From Deminuibacter sp966424055 (GTDB lineage: Bacteria; Bacteroidota; Bacteroidia; Chitinophagales; Chitinophagaceae), in assembly GCA_966424055.1 (NCBI GenBank), contig CBJLMB010000013.1, forward strand, positions 62,001 to 126,000: a stretch of 64,000 nucleotides of DNA, in the 5' to 3' direction. Below, piece after piece: positions 15,613-25,556 of the stretch. Position numbers and translations under genes: made by a program. Below the pieces are notes generated by a model. That model had not been told where the DNA came from. It did not search any database and saw nothing but the letters and a program-made list of their open reading frames with translations. Within the stretch, counting starts at the first letter, position 1; every line of letters begins with the position of its first letter.

Positions 15613-18543
15613 ATGAACAAAATTTGTACTATCCTGCTGGCCGGGATATGCCTGCTGCAGCATGCTTCTGCTCAATATGAGTGGAAGGAGGCCAGTGCGG
15701 GAGGCTATACCTACCGGTATGTGACCAACGACCCCATGAAAGCCCGTTTTTACAAGCTGAAGAACGGATTAACCGTTGTGCTCAGTGTTAACAAAAAAGA
15801 ACCGCGTATTCAAACACTGATCGGTACAAGGGCCGGCAGCAACAACGACCCGGCCGATCATACTGGTCTGGCGCATTACCTGGAGCACCTGCTGTTTAAA
15901 GGAACCGACCAGTTCGGCTCGCTTAACTGGTCAAAGGAAAAGCCTTATCTCGACCAGATCGAAGCCCTGTACGATGCTTACAATCATACCACCGATACAG
16001 CCGCACGCAGGGCTGTTTACCATAGTATAGACAGTGTATCGGGTATTGCAGCCAGGTATGCTATCGCCAATGAATACGATAAGATGATGGCTGCCATGGG
16101 CGCCCAGCGGTCTAATGCGCACACCTGGGTGGAAGAAACCGTGTATGAAGAAGATGTGCCTTCCAACGCACTGGATAAATACCTTGCCGTACAGGCTGAA
16201 CGGTTCCGTGATCCTATTTTCCGCTTGTTCCATACCGAGCTGGAAGCAGTATATGAAGAAAAGAACCGGGGCCTCGACAATGATGGCCGTAAGGTGTACG
16301 AAACCATGCTGGCCGCTTTATTTCCCACCAATAACTACGGGCAGCAAAGCACCATCGGTACTATTGAGCACCTGAAAAACCCCTCGCTTAAGGCCATCAG
16401 GGCGTTTTATAATACCTATTATGTGCCCAACAATATGGCGATTGTGATGGCGGGAGATTTTGACCCTGATTATGTGATCAAAATGATCGACAGGCAGTTT
16501 GCCTATATGCAACCCCAAACACTGAAAGAATACAAGCCCGCCCCCGAAAAGCCGATCACTGCACCGGTGGTAAAAGAAGTGCTGGGGCCAGATGCGGAGA
16601 ATGTAATGATCGCCTACAGGATGCCCGGTGCACTGGATACTCAATCTGATGTGCTGCTGGGCGCCATCGCTAAAATACTGAGCAATGGCAAGGCAGGGCT
16701 GCTCGACCTGAATGTGAACAAGCAGCAGACCGTACTCGGCGCTGGCGCCAGTTTGATGCCGTTTAAGGATTATAGTGTTTTTTATCTCAGCGGCAGGGCC
16801 AAACAGGGCCAGTCACTGGAACAGGTTAAGGATATCCTGCTGGAGCAGATAGAACTGCTGAAAAAAGGCAGTTTCGATGAAACACTGGTAAAAGCCATTG
16901 TCAGCAATGAAAAGCTCAGTGAACTGCAGGGGCTGGATAACAATGCCAACCGGGCCAACGCACTGATGGATGGCTTTATTAAACACAAAGGCGATAACTG
17001 GGCGCATGATGTTGCTTATGTAACGGATATGGGGAAAATAACCAAACAGCAGATCGTCGATTTCGCCGGCAAATACCTGGCCGGTAATTATGTGCTGGTA
17101 TATAAACGCAAGGGGGAAGATAAAAATGTGCAGAAAGTGGAGAAGCCGGCTATCACACCTGTAGAGGTGAACCGCGAGGCACAGTCTGATTTTATGAAAA
17201 AAGTCGCTGCCATCCCTGCCACACCGGTGCTGCCGCAATGGCTGGATTATGATAAGGATATCCTGAAAGGTAAAGCAGGCAATTCAGGTATGCTGTATGT
17301 ACAAAACAAAGACAATAGCCTGTTCCGCCTGTACTACCGTTTTGATATGGGCAGCTGGAATAATAAAAAGCTGCCGCTGGCTGCACAGTACTTGCAATAC
17401 CTGGGTACGGATAAATACAGTACAGAGCAGATCAGTAAGGAGTTTTACAATATCGCCTGTAATTTTTCTGTGGTTACGGGCAATGATGTAACAACCATCT
17501 CTATCTCGGGTTTACAGGAGAATTTTGACAAAGCCGTGCAATTGTTCGATCATGTACTTACCCACTGCCAGCCAAATGATGCAGCGTTGACTGCGCTGAA
17601 AGGGCGCATGCAGAAGGCCCGCACAGACAGTAAACTGAATAAATCGGCTATTCTGCGTGGTATGGTACAATACGCTATTTATGGTGCACACAATCCCTAT
17701 AATTTCCAGCTGAGCCAGGCCGGTCTGGATGCACTTACTGCCGGCGAATTAACAACCATGCTTCACCAGCTGCCTTCTTATAAGCATACGGTGATTTATT
17801 ATGGTCCTGCAACAGCAGAAAAAACAAGTGCTGCCATCCGGCAACTGCATGCCACACCTGCTACTTTTATTGAAACACCGGCAGCAGAGAAATTTGATAA
17901 AATAAGCCAGGATAAAAACCAGGTATTGTTTGCCGATTATGATATGGTGCAATGCGAAGTCAACTGGATACGGAACAATGCCTTGTACAACCCTGGCAAT
18001 ACCGCCATCAACAGGTTGTTCAATAATTATTTTGGCGGCGGTATGGGATCTATTGTTTTTCAAACCATCCGTGAATCTAAGGCACTGGCATACTCAACCT
18101 ATGCCTTTAGTGCATCACCCGATAAAGCCACCGACCATTATACGGTAATGGCCTATGTGGGCAGCCAGGCCGATAAAATGAATGAGGCCATCGGCGGAAT
18201 GAACGATCTGCTCAATGAAATGCCCCGTAGCGATAAATTGTTTGAAACTGCCCGCCAGAGTATGAAGCAGGATATCGAAACAGAGCGCATCACCCAGGAT
18301 GGTATTGTATTCAGTTACCTGGCTGCACAAAGGCTGGGACTAACAAATGATATTCGCAGGCAGGTGTATGAAAGCATCAGTACACTATCGTTCGATGATA
18401 TTAAAAAATACCATAACGATAACCTGGCGCATAAGCCTTATACTTATTGCATACTGGCCTCGGAGAAAAAAGTGAATGCCGCTGACCTGGAAAAATACGG
18501 AGCGGTGAAAAAGCTGTCGCTGGAAGAAATATTCGGGTATTAA
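15613..18543 (+). CDS. M16 (insulinase-type) metallopeptidase, exported, two-repeat form
   Basis: A 976-residue protein. The signal peptide MNKICTILLAGICLLQHASA precedes the first M16 unit. The inverted zinc motif HYLEH is at residues 88-92, with a downstream Glu region (VEETVYEEDVPSNALDKYLAVQAERF ... ELEAVYEEKNR). Four homologous half-domains are expected; a second, inactive pair occupies about 530-970 (FRLYYRFDMGSWNN; NYFGGGMGSIVFQTIRESKALAYSTYAF). The full-length two-chain-in-one arrangement matches large Bacteroidota M16 peptidases that degrade oligopeptides in the periplasm. It follows the M1 peptidase gene, and a joint peptide-scavenging role is plausible. Confidence 0.92.
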   Translation: MNKICTILLAGICLLQHASAQYEWKEASAGGYTYRYVTNDPMKARFYKLKNGLTVVLSVNKKEPRIQTLIGTRAGSNNDPADHTGLAHYLEHLLFKGTDQFGSLNWSKEKPYLDQIEALYDAYNHTTDTAARRAVYHSIDSVSGIAARYAIANEYDKMMAAMGAQRSNAHTWVEETVYEEDVPSNALDKYLAVQAERFRDPIFRLFHTELEAVYEEKNRGLDNDGRKVYETMLAALFPTNNYGQQSTIGTIEHLKNPSLKAIRAFYNTYYVPNNMAIVMAGDFDPDYVIKMIDRQFAYMQPQTLKEYKPAPEKPITAPVVKEVLGPDAENVMIAYRMPGALDTQSDVLLGAIAKILSNGKAGLLDLNVNKQQTVLGAGASLMPFKDYSVFYLSGRAKQGQSLEQVKDILLEQIELLKKGSFDETLVKAIVSNEKLSELQGLDNNANRANALMDGFIKHKGDNWAHDVAYVTDMGKITKQQIVDFAGKYLAGNYVLVYKRKGEDKNVQKVEKPAITPVEVNREAQSDFMKKVAAIPATPVLPQWLDYDKDILKGKAGNSGMLYVQNKDNSLFRLYYRFDMGSWNNKKLPLAAQYLQYLGTDKYSTEQISKEFYNIACNFSVVTGNDVTTISISGLQENFDKAVQLFDHVLTHCQPNDAALTALKGRMQKARTDSKLNKSAILRGMVQYAIYGAHNPYNFQLSQAGLDALTAGELTTMLHQLPSYKHTVIYYGPATAEKTSAAIRQLHATPATFIETPAAEKFDKISQDKNQVLFADYDMVQCEVNWIRNNALYNPGNTAINRLFNNYFGGGMGSIVFQTIRESKALAYSTYAFSASPDKATDHYTVMAYVGSQADKMNEAIGGMNDLLNEMPRSDKLFETARQSMKQDIETERITQDGIVFSYLAAQRLGLTNDIRRQVYESISTLSFDDIKKYHNDNLAHKPYTYCILASEKKVNAADLEKYGAVKKLSLEEIFGY

Positions 18544-18917
18544 TACAATGACACGCCTTAATTTTTTTTAAGGTTGCTTAATCACTAATTAATCCCGGTA
18601 TCTGAAGTGTTCTGCTATTTTTACAGTGGTTTTAGCAGCGTATATGCATCACCGGCAATGATACTGGTGTATTGATTTGTCTGATTATTTTTTTGTATAG
18701 ATTTCCATTAGTGCCCTGGTATTCTTGCCGGGGCATTTTTGTATGCAGCAATGGAACAGCCCTATACCAGCTTCTTGCCCGGATAGCCGGTAACAATATC
18801 TTTTCTGCTGAAAGGAGATGTATGGAGGTTGCCTGGATAAAGTGTTTAATTGACATGCATCCATTCGCTGTTTTTGCGCATATTCCGTAAATTCGCGGCC
18901 AATTAAAACCGGAATCT
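18544..18917. other. 374-nt intergenic stretch with a terminator-like hairpin
   Basis: CCTTAA and TTAAGG (18556-18573) flank a T-run just after the M16 stop. At 18712-18740 the pair TGCCC/GGGCA plus GG/CC, with one T-G wobble, around TATTCTTG is followed by TTTTT and looks like an intrinsic terminator on the plus strand. Nothing else clear is seen; a 72-codon open frame here lacks gene-like features. Confidence 0.5.
18712..18740 (+). terminator. intrinsic terminator
   Basis: Stem TGCCC-T-GG (18712-18719) with CC-G-GGGCA (18728-18735), 8-nt loop, then TTTTT (18736-18740). It is 170 nt after the M16 peptidase stop. Confidence 0.5.
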
Positions 18918-19574
18918 ATGGCAAAGGCTTTTTTATTCGATCTGAACGGCACGGTGATTGATGATATGTCATACCATGCTAAGGCCTGGTACGATATCCT
19001 GAACAATGATCTGCATGCCGGCCTCACGCCCGAACAGGTGAAAAAAGAGATGTATGGCAAAAATGATGAATTGCTGATCAGGATTTTTGGAAAAGACCGT
19101 TTTACAGAGGAGGAAATGAAAACGCTGTCTGTTGAAAAGGAAAAAAGATACCAGGCCGCTTACCTGCCTGATATTGCCCTGATCAATGGCTTGCAACAGT
19201 TCCTGGAAGCAGCAGTAAAACACCAGGTGCCCATGGCGATAGGCTCTGCCGCTATCCCGTTTAATATCGATTTTGCATTGGATAACCTGCATATCAGGCA
19301 TTTTTTCTCCGCTATTGTCAGTGCAGATGATGTGGCATTAAGCAAACCGCATCCCGAAACATTTCTCAAAGCAGCACAGCTGTTGCATGCCCAGCCTGAA
19401 GACTGCGTGGTATTTGAAGATGCACCCAAAGGCGTGGAAGCAGCCCTGAATGCCGGCATGAAAGCGGTTGTTATCACGACCATGCATGGTAAAGAAGAGT
19501 TTGCAGCTTATCCCAATGTGTTGTTTTTCATAAAAGATTATACAGATGTCGCATTGCAGCAACTGCTGCAGTAA
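18918..19574 (+). CDS. HAD family phosphatase/phosphomutase, beta-PGM-like
   Basis: A 218-residue protein. Motif I is FDLNGTVIDDMSYH, with the nucleophile Asp present but the second catalytic Asp of DxDGT replaced by Asn. The helical cap (about 15-85) is of subclass I type. Motif II is around IGSAAIP, the motif III lysine is in SKPHPETF, and motif IV is VFEDAPKGVEAALNAGM. Such proteins dephosphorylate sugar phosphates or, like beta-phosphoglucomutase, move the phosphate. In the typical mechanism the second Asp is the acid/base, so Asn may limit or alter activity. The gene is monocistronic with a strong terminator 44 nt after the stop. The exact substrate cannot be inferred. Confidence 0.87.
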   Translation: MAKAFLFDLNGTVIDDMSYHAKAWYDILNNDLHAGLTPEQVKKEMYGKNDELLIRIFGKDRFTEEEMKTLSVEKEKRYQAAYLPDIALINGLQQFLEAAVKHQVPMAIGSAAIPFNIDFALDNLHIRHFFSAIVSADDVALSKPHPETFLKAAQLLHAQPEDCVVFEDAPKGVEAALNAGMKAVVITTMHGKEEFAAYPNVLFFIKDYTDVALQQLLQ

Positions 19575-19617
19575 GAACCGCAGGATAAAACCGCTTTAAG
19601 CAGGCATATATTACAAT

Positions 19618-19640
19618 AAAGGACGGCCCCGCCGTCCTTT
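19618..19640. terminator. bidirectional-looking terminator hairpin
   Basis: AAAGGACGG (19618-19626) pairs perfectly with CCGTCCTTT (19632-19640) around CCCCG, with A-rich and T-rich flanks. It follows the HAD gene. Confidence 0.75.
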
Positions 19641-19879
19641 ATTGTATATCCCACCACCCACCAGGATAGCATTTCCAGCATTTTTTTTCGCTGTTTACAA
19701 ATTGGCGCAAACGTTTGATGATTGCATTTGCGACTGTCTGGCCCGCACACCATAGATGCGATGGGCATTTTCGTCGCTATTTTTCTATATTTTGTCGCTT
19801 CATCCTGCCGTAGCAGATAGTATTTCATAAAAAACAAAAGCAGAACGGGCTTTGAAACTGCAGCCCGTTCATCATGTGT

Positions 19880-21931
19880 ATGAAGCATTTTTTTACAATA
19901 CCGGTAGCCGTACTCACGCTATTTTTTTCACAGGCGCTTCATGCGCAGAGACAGGTGATCAGTTTTAATAACGATTGGCAGTTCAGGAAAACTGTTGTTG
20001 AGAAGAACGCCGCCCAGGCCGATACCGGTTGGAATGAAGTGCAGCTGCCACATACCTGGAACAATAAAGACATGCAGGCGGGAAAGGATTTTTATCAGGG
20101 GGAAGCTTTATACCGGAAAACTTTTGTTGCAGAGAAGGATTGGCAGAACCGGCGTGTATTTATCCGCTTTGATGGTGTGGGGCAGGTAGCTGCTGTTTGG
20201 GTGAATGGTAAACTGGCCGGCGAGCACAAAGGCGGCTATAGCGCTTTTTGTTTTGATATCAGCTACCTGCTGAAGTTTGGCGAAAACAACCAGGTAGAAG
20301 TGAAGGTGAACAATGAAGCAAGGCCGGATGTGATTCCCGTTAACAATAACCTGTTTGCCCTGTACGGTGGCATTTACCGGCCTGTGAACCTGATCCTGAC
20401 CGGCAAACTGAATATCAGCACCACCGATTATGCCGGTCCGGGTGTATATATCCGCCAGAAAAATGTATCGGCATCTTCGGCCGCTATAACAGTGAGCACC
20501 AGGCTGGAAAACAAAACCGGTCAGCCGGCAGCATTAACATTGTCTGCAACCGTATCTGATGCCGCAGGCAAAATAGTGCAATCCACTGCCCGGCCCATCC
20601 GCCTGCTGCCACAGGCTATGCAGCAGTTCGATCAGCCAATAACCGTCAGCAGCCCGCATTTATGGAATGGTCTTGACAACGCTTATCTGTATAAAGTAAC
20701 CGTACAGCTGAAACAGGTCGATACGGTATTGGATGAAGTAACACAGCCGCTGGGGCTTCGTACAATAGAGATCAGGGATGGCAAAGGTTTGTACCTGAAC
20801 AATAAGCCCTACCGCCTGTATGGTGTTTGCCGTCACCAGGACTGGTGGGGCCTGGGTAACGCACTTACCAACCAGCAGCATGCTACCGATCTTGAAATGA
20901 TACATGAAATGGGCGCCAATTCCATCCGCCTGGCACATTACCAGCAGGCGGCTTATATCTATGAAAAAACTGACAGCATCGGCTTCCTGGTATGGGCCGA
21001 AGTGCCTTTTGTAAATTCGGTGACCGGCAAGGAAAGCGATAATGCCCTGCAGCAGATGAAAGAGCTCATCAGGCAAAACTTCAATCATCCTTCCATCTAT
21101 GTATGGGGCATGCACAATGAAGTGTATGAAAAAAATGGTGCTGGTTATGTAAGCCAGCTTACGGCCGCTTTACATAGCCTGGCCAAAACGGAAGATCTTG
21201 ACCGGTTTACTGCCAGCGTCAACGGCTATGGCACTATGGAACGCCCGGAGAATGGTGAAGGCGATATACAGGGTATGAACCGCTACTATGGCTGGTACGA
21301 AGGTAAAACAGCCGATCTTGAAAAATGGGTAGCAGGCCTGGAACAAAAATATCCTTCCAATAAAATAGTATTGTCTGAATATGGTGCCGAAGGAAATGTG
21401 CAGCAACAGGATGAAAACCCGCCAGTGAAGATCGATCCGGTAAGTGGCCAGTATTTTCCCGAACAGCTGGAAACGCGTTTGCATGAAGTGCAATGGGGCA
21501 TTCTCAAAAAACATCCTTACCTGGTATCCAGCTATGTGTGGAATATGTTTGATTTCTGTGTACCGTTATGGAACCGCGGTGGGGTGGCCGCTCGCAATAT
21601 GAAAGGCCTGGTAAGCTTCGACCGGCAAATAAAAAAAGATGCGTTCTACTGGTACAAGGCCAACTGGAGCAAAGAGCCTGTGCTGTATATCGCCGACAGG
21701 CGCCTGGTGCAGCGCAAACAGGCTGTGACCACCATCACGGTTTATTCGAACAGGGGCGTACCGGTACTGGAGCTGAACGGGAAAAAAATAGCAGCACCTA
21801 AACAGGGTACTACAACAGTGCATTACCTGTTTGAACAGGTGACCTTGCAAAAAGGAAGGAATGAAATAAAGGTATCGGTGCAGCAAAACGGCAAAACGTA
21901 TTCAGATGCCGTACAATGGCAACTTCAGTAA
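19880..21931 (+). CDS. GH2 family beta-galactosidase-like glycoside hydrolase, exported
   Basis: A 683-residue protein from MKHFFTIPVAVLTLFFSQALHAQ, a signal peptide; an ATG two codons earlier is also possible. The N-terminal jelly-roll includes FNNDWQFRKT, LPHTWNNKD, FIRFDGVGQVAAVWVNGKLAGEHKGGYSAF and EVKVNNE. An immunoglobulin-like domain follows, then the TIM barrel. In the barrel, RLYGVCRHQDWWGLGNAL and MGANSIRLAHYQQ precede WGMHNEVYE (acid/base Glu) and LSEYGAEG (nucleophile Glu). GH2 covers beta-galactosidases, glucuronidases and mannosidases, and specificity is not fixed by these motifs. It is the first of a four-gene glycan/uronate group; the next gene starts 15 nt after its stop. Confidence 0.93.
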   Translation: MKHFFTIPVAVLTLFFSQALHAQRQVISFNNDWQFRKTVVEKNAAQADTGWNEVQLPHTWNNKDMQAGKDFYQGEALYRKTFVAEKDWQNRRVFIRFDGVGQVAAVWVNGKLAGEHKGGYSAFCFDISYLLKFGENNQVEVKVNNEARPDVIPVNNNLFALYGGIYRPVNLILTGKLNISTTDYAGPGVYIRQKNVSASSAAITVSTRLENKTGQPAALTLSATVSDAAGKIVQSTARPIRLLPQAMQQFDQPITVSSPHLWNGLDNAYLYKVTVQLKQVDTVLDEVTQPLGLRTIEIRDGKGLYLNNKPYRLYGVCRHQDWWGLGNALTNQQHATDLEMIHEMGANSIRLAHYQQAAYIYEKTDSIGFLVWAEVPFVNSVTGKESDNALQQMKELIRQNFNHPSIYVWGMHNEVYEKNGAGYVSQLTAALHSLAKTEDLDRFTASVNGYGTMERPENGEGDIQGMNRYYGWYEGKTADLEKWVAGLEQKYPSNKIVLSEYGAEGNVQQQDENPPVKIDPVSGQYFPEQLETRLHEVQWGILKKHPYLVSSYVWNMFDFCVPLWNRGGVAARNMKGLVSFDRQIKKDAFYWYKANWSKEPVLYIADRRLVQRKQAVTTITVYSNRGVPVLELNGKKIAAPKQGTTTVHYLFEQVTLQKGRNEIKVSVQQNGKTYSDAVQWQLQ

Positions 21932-21946
21932 CCAAAATGATAAACA

Positions 21947-24163
21947 GTGTTGCATTCATTTTTAAAAACAGGCTTGCCGGTAATGTTTTGCTGCAGTATG
22001 GCGCTGCGGGGTATGCCGCAATTGCTGCATTCTCCGCTACCCCAGGCGGCTGACAGCATTAATGAATTGTACAGGGGCGACTGGCTGGTACACCGCCCCG
22101 CGGTAAATGCTACTGTATACACCACCAACGGCGGAAAGGATATTGTTTTATACAATGGTTTACTGAAAAGAGTGTTCCGCCTGCAGCCGGATATTGCCTG
22201 TATTGATTATACCAACCTGGTCACCGGCCAGCAATTGCTTCGTTCTGTAAAGGCAGAAGCAAGGCTGTGTATTGATGGTAAAACGTATACCATAGGCGGC
22301 TTATCCGGTCAAAAGGAAAATGCTTACCTGTTGCCCGATAGTGTGGACAACTGGAAAAAAAGCAGTACCGGTTTTACGGTACAATCCTGTACCGTATCGG
22401 CAATACAGCCTTACCTGCACTGGCGTTCTGCGCTATGGACTGCTAACCGGCAACAACCCACCGGCCGCTCGGTTTGTTTTACGTATACAGGAGCCGATAC
22501 TGCAGTACAGGGTGTTGAGGTAAAAGTGTATTATGACCTCTACGATGGGCTGCCACTGTTAAGCAAATGGCTTTCTGTACAAAACAATGGAAGGCGGGTC
22601 ATTCGCCTGGATAGTGTGGTGAACGAAATACTTGGCCTGGTAGAAGAGCAGAGCGCGGTAGTGGGCAGTGTCAACGATATGGAAAAGCAGCAGGGCATTT
22701 ATGTGGAAACCAATTATGCATTCAACAATGCCATGCGTTACGACCTGAGCGATCAAACCCTGCACTGGAAAGCGGATCCTTCTTATACTTCACAGGTAAA
22801 CTACAACCTGCAAACGCCCTGTTTAATGGAAGTGTATCCCGGTAGGGGCATCGGGATCACATTGAACCCGGGCGAACAGTTCCGCTCTGTACGCAGCTAT
22901 GAATTGCTGATGGACAGCTACGACCGCGAGCGGCGCGGGCTGGCCATCCGTCAGCTGTACAGAACAATTGCTCCGTGGACAACAGCCAACCCCATTTTCA
23001 TGCACCTGGTAAGTAAAGAGGATGCACAGGTGAAAGCCGCGATTGACCAGTGTGCAGCAACTGGCTATGAGGCCGTGATCATGAGCTTCGGCAGTCACTG
23101 TAATATGGAAGATACCAGCGTTGCCAATATCCGCCGGTGGAAGACGATGGCCGATTATGCGCACAGTAAAAAGATTGCACTGGGTGGCTATTCGTTATTC
23201 AGCTCCCGCCGTATCAGCGATGCAGATGATGTAATAGATCCCATTACAGGCAAACCCGATGCCGGGGCTTTTTTTCAGCATGCACCCTGCCTGGGCAGCA
23301 ACTGGGGGCTCGCTTATCTCGCTAAACTGAAATACTTTATTCGTAGCACCGGCTTTGATATTTTCGAAAACGACGGGCCCTATCCCGGCGATGTGTGTGC
23401 TTCCACTTCGCACCCCGGTCATAAAGGACTGGATGATTCGCAATGGCGGCAGATGGAATTGCAGAAAGACCTGTACCACTGGTGCAACGAGCAGGGCGTA
23501 TATGTAAATGCACCCGACTGGTATTTCCTGGATGGTACCAATAAAATAGCCGTCGGTTACCGTGAAACCAATTATTCATTGCCCAGGGAACAACAGAAAA
23601 TACTCAACCGCCAGAATATATTCGATGGCACTTGGGAAAAAACACCAGCCATGGGCTGGGGGTTTGTACCATTGACCAAATACCAGGGCGGTGGCCCAGA
23701 AGCAGTGCTTGAACCGCTGAAAGATCATCTGCAGGATTATGAACAACTGATGATGCAATACTATGGCGCAGGTATACAGGCCTGTTACCGCGGCCCCAGG
23801 CTCTACGATGCAGATACCACCCGCGAAACCGTGAGCCGCGTTATCCGCTGGTACAAGCAATACCGCGATATACTGAATGCAGATATCCTGCATCTCCGCC
23901 GTGCCGATGGAAGGGATTGGGATGGCATTATGCATGTGCGTTCCGGCACCGGTATTAAAGCGATGGTGATGTTGTACAACCCGCTTCCCGAAACAATCAG
24001 GCGCACCATCCGTTTGCCGTTGTACTATACCGGTTTGCAGCAAACCGCACTGATCAGCGAAAGAACAGCCACTGGCAGGCGTTATACCCTGGACCACGAC
24101 TGGTCGGTACAGGTACCGGTAACGATCCCCGCAAACAGCTATACCTGGCTAACGGTTGAATAG
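21947..24163 (+). CDS. putative glycoside hydrolase, alpha-galactosidase-like (clan GH-D type)
   Basis: A 738-residue protein whose only in-frame early start is GTG, 15 nt after the GH2 stop. An ATG at 21937 is in another frame and ends quickly, so the N-terminus is uncertain. The N-terminal half is a beta-sandwich (DIVLYNGLLKRVFRLQPD; YDLYDGLPLLSKWLSVQNNG). The C-terminal half looks like a TIM barrel (GYEAVIMSFGSHCN; KKIALGGYSLFSSRR; GFDIFENDGPYPGDVCAS; MMQYYGAGIQACYRGPRLY). The overall plan matches Bacteroidota proteins annotated as GH36/27-like alpha-galactosidases, and the Asp residues around FENDGPYPGD are the likely catalytic region. Activity is inferred only from family resemblance. 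Confidence 0.7.
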   Translation: MLHSFLKTGLPVMFCCSMALRGMPQLLHSPLPQAADSINELYRGDWLVHRPAVNATVYTTNGGKDIVLYNGLLKRVFRLQPDIACIDYTNLVTGQQLLRSVKAEARLCIDGKTYTIGGLSGQKENAYLLPDSVDNWKKSSTGFTVQSCTVSAIQPYLHWRSALWTANRQQPTGRSVCFTYTGADTAVQGVEVKVYYDLYDGLPLLSKWLSVQNNGRRVIRLDSVVNEILGLVEEQSAVVGSVNDMEKQQGIYVETNYAFNNAMRYDLSDQTLHWKADPSYTSQVNYNLQTPCLMEVYPGRGIGITLNPGEQFRSVRSYELLMDSYDRERRGLAIRQLYRTIAPWTTANPIFMHLVSKEDAQVKAAIDQCAATGYEAVIMSFGSHCNMEDTSVANIRRWKTMADYAHSKKIALGGYSLFSSRRISDADDVIDPITGKPDAGAFFQHAPCLGSNWGLAYLAKLKYFIRSTGFDIFENDGPYPGDVCASTSHPGHKGLDDSQWRQMELQKDLYHWCNEQGVYVNAPDWYFLDGTNKIAVGYRETNYSLPREQQKILNRQNIFDGTWEKTPAMGWGFVPLTKYQGGGPEAVLEPLKDHLQDYEQLMMQYYGAGIQACYRGPRLYDADTTRETVSRVIRWYKQYRDILNADILHLRRADGRDWDGIMHVRSGTGIKAMVMLYNPLPETIRRTIRLPLYYTGLQQTALISERTATGRRYTLDHDWSVQVPVTIPANSYTWLTVE

Positions 24164-24298
24164 AGGTGTTTTGACTGCAGGTACTTGTGTTCCTTTTGCA
24201 GCATTACAGAAAACGTTTTCGTAGTTTATCCTACAGCAGTTGACCGGCTGAATAGGCTAAAAGCTGTATTTTGAGCGTCAAAAGAACAATCATTATTT

Positions 24299-25468
24299 AT
24301 GCGATTAAAACAAACATGGCGCTGGTTTGGACCGAATGACCCTGTTTCATTAATAGATATTCACCAGGCAGGAGCAAAAGGCATCGTGACGGCACTACAC
24401 CATATCCCGCATGGCGAAATATGGACAGTAGAAGAGATCCGGAAAAGAATTGATGAGCTGGCCCGCAACAATTTTATCTGGGATGTAGTGGAAAGCCTGT
24501 CGATTCATGAAGACATCAAAACCCGCTCTGGTAATTACCTGCAGTATATTGAAAACTACAAAATATCCCTTCGCAACCTGGCCCAATGCGGCATCCGTAT
24601 TGTTACGTACAACTTTATGCCGGTAAATGACTGGACCCGCACCGATATCGCTTACCGGATGGCCGACCAGTCGAAAGCGCTTTATTTTAACTGGACCGAT
24701 CTGGCCATTTTTGATATTCATATCCTCAAAAGAAACAATGCGGAAGCCGCTTATCCCGCTGCTATCACAGAGCGGGCCAAGCAGAAATTCGCTTCTTTTA
24801 CACCTGCACAAACCGAAACCCTGGTCGATACGGTGCTATTCGGTATTCCCGGCGAAGAAAGAAGAACCGTTCAGGCTATGCAAAAACAGCTGGAACGGTA
24901 TACCGATATCAATCATGCTGCACTGAAAGAAAACATGGCTTATTTTCTGCGGCAGGTGGCGCCTGTTGCGGAAGAGAATGGTATCAGGCTGGCAGTGCAT
25001 CCGGATGATCCCCCATTCGATATACTCGGTCTCCCGCGTATTGTATCCACACGGCAGGACCTGCTCGATGTACTGAAAGCCACACCCGAAGCAGCCAACG
25101 GCATTTGCTTTTGTACAGGATCATTGGGCGCCAATAAAGAAAATGACCTGCCCCGGATGATCCGGGAGCTGGACACCCGCATACACTTTATTCACCTGCG
25201 CAATACACGGCGCGATGAAGAAGGTAACTTTTATGAAGCCGATCACCTTGACGGGGATACAGATATGTACGCCGTGGTAAAAGAATTGCTTACCATCCAG
25301 CAAAAACTCGACAGCCCGATCCCTTTCCGTCCCGATCATGGCCACCAGATGCTGGATGATATGGACAAAATAACCAATCCCGGCTATTCAGCCATCGGCC
25401 GCCTGCGCGGCCTGGCAGAACTGCGCGGCCTTGAACTGGGAATTGCCCGCAGCCAGGGCTGGGATTAA
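24299..25468 (+). CDS. uxuA: D-mannonate dehydratase
   Basis: A 389-residue protein, the usual length for UxuA. Diagnostic stretches are TWRWFGPNDPVSLIDIHQAG at the start, VTALHHIPHGEIWTVEEI, NFMPVNDWTRTD, RLAVHPDDPPFDILGLPRI, CFCTGSLGA, IHFIHLRNTRRDEEGNFYE and FRPDHGHQMLDD. These hold the metal and active-site residues. It converts D-mannonate to 2-keto-3-deoxy-D-gluconate in the glucuronate pathway. The partner enzymes UxaC and UxuB are not in the window. Placement between two glycosidases and a GH88 hydrolase suggests use of uronic-acid-containing glycans. An intrinsic terminator follows. Confidence 0.96.
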   Translation: MRLKQTWRWFGPNDPVSLIDIHQAGAKGIVTALHHIPHGEIWTVEEIRKRIDELARNNFIWDVVESLSIHEDIKTRSGNYLQYIENYKISLRNLAQCGIRIVTYNFMPVNDWTRTDIAYRMADQSKALYFNWTDLAIFDIHILKRNNAEAAYPAAITERAKQKFASFTPAQTETLVDTVLFGIPGEERRTVQAMQKQLERYTDINHAALKENMAYFLRQVAPVAEENGIRLAVHPDDPPFDILGLPRIVSTRQDLLDVLKATPEAANGICFCTGSLGANKENDLPRMIRELDTRIHFIHLRNTRRDEEGNFYEADHLDGDTDMYAVVKELLTIQQKLDSPIPFRPDHGHQMLDDMDKITNPGYSAIGRLRGLAELRGLELGIARSQGWD

Positions 25469-25490
25469 AAGCACAGCATAAAAAAACAAC

Positions 25491-25537
25491 AACAAGGGAA
25501 TAAACTTAAACGATATAGGTTATTCCCTTGTTTTTAT
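25491..25537 (+). terminator. intrinsic terminator after uxuA
   Basis: AACAAGGGAATAA (25491-25503) pairs with TTATTCCCTTGTT (25520-25532), 16-nt loop, followed by TTTTAT. It separates uxuA from the GH88 gene, which begins 20 nt later, so readthrough or a separate promoter must serve the latter. Confidence 0.8.
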
Positions 25538-25556
25538 ATGATAATTTTACTGCAGC

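Noticed and set aside
21937..22054. Alternative ATG start for the clan GH-D-like gene
   Set aside because: The frame from ATG 21937 stops after 38 codons; a frameshift is possible but there is no direct sign of one, so the GTG start in the long frame is kept with low certainty.
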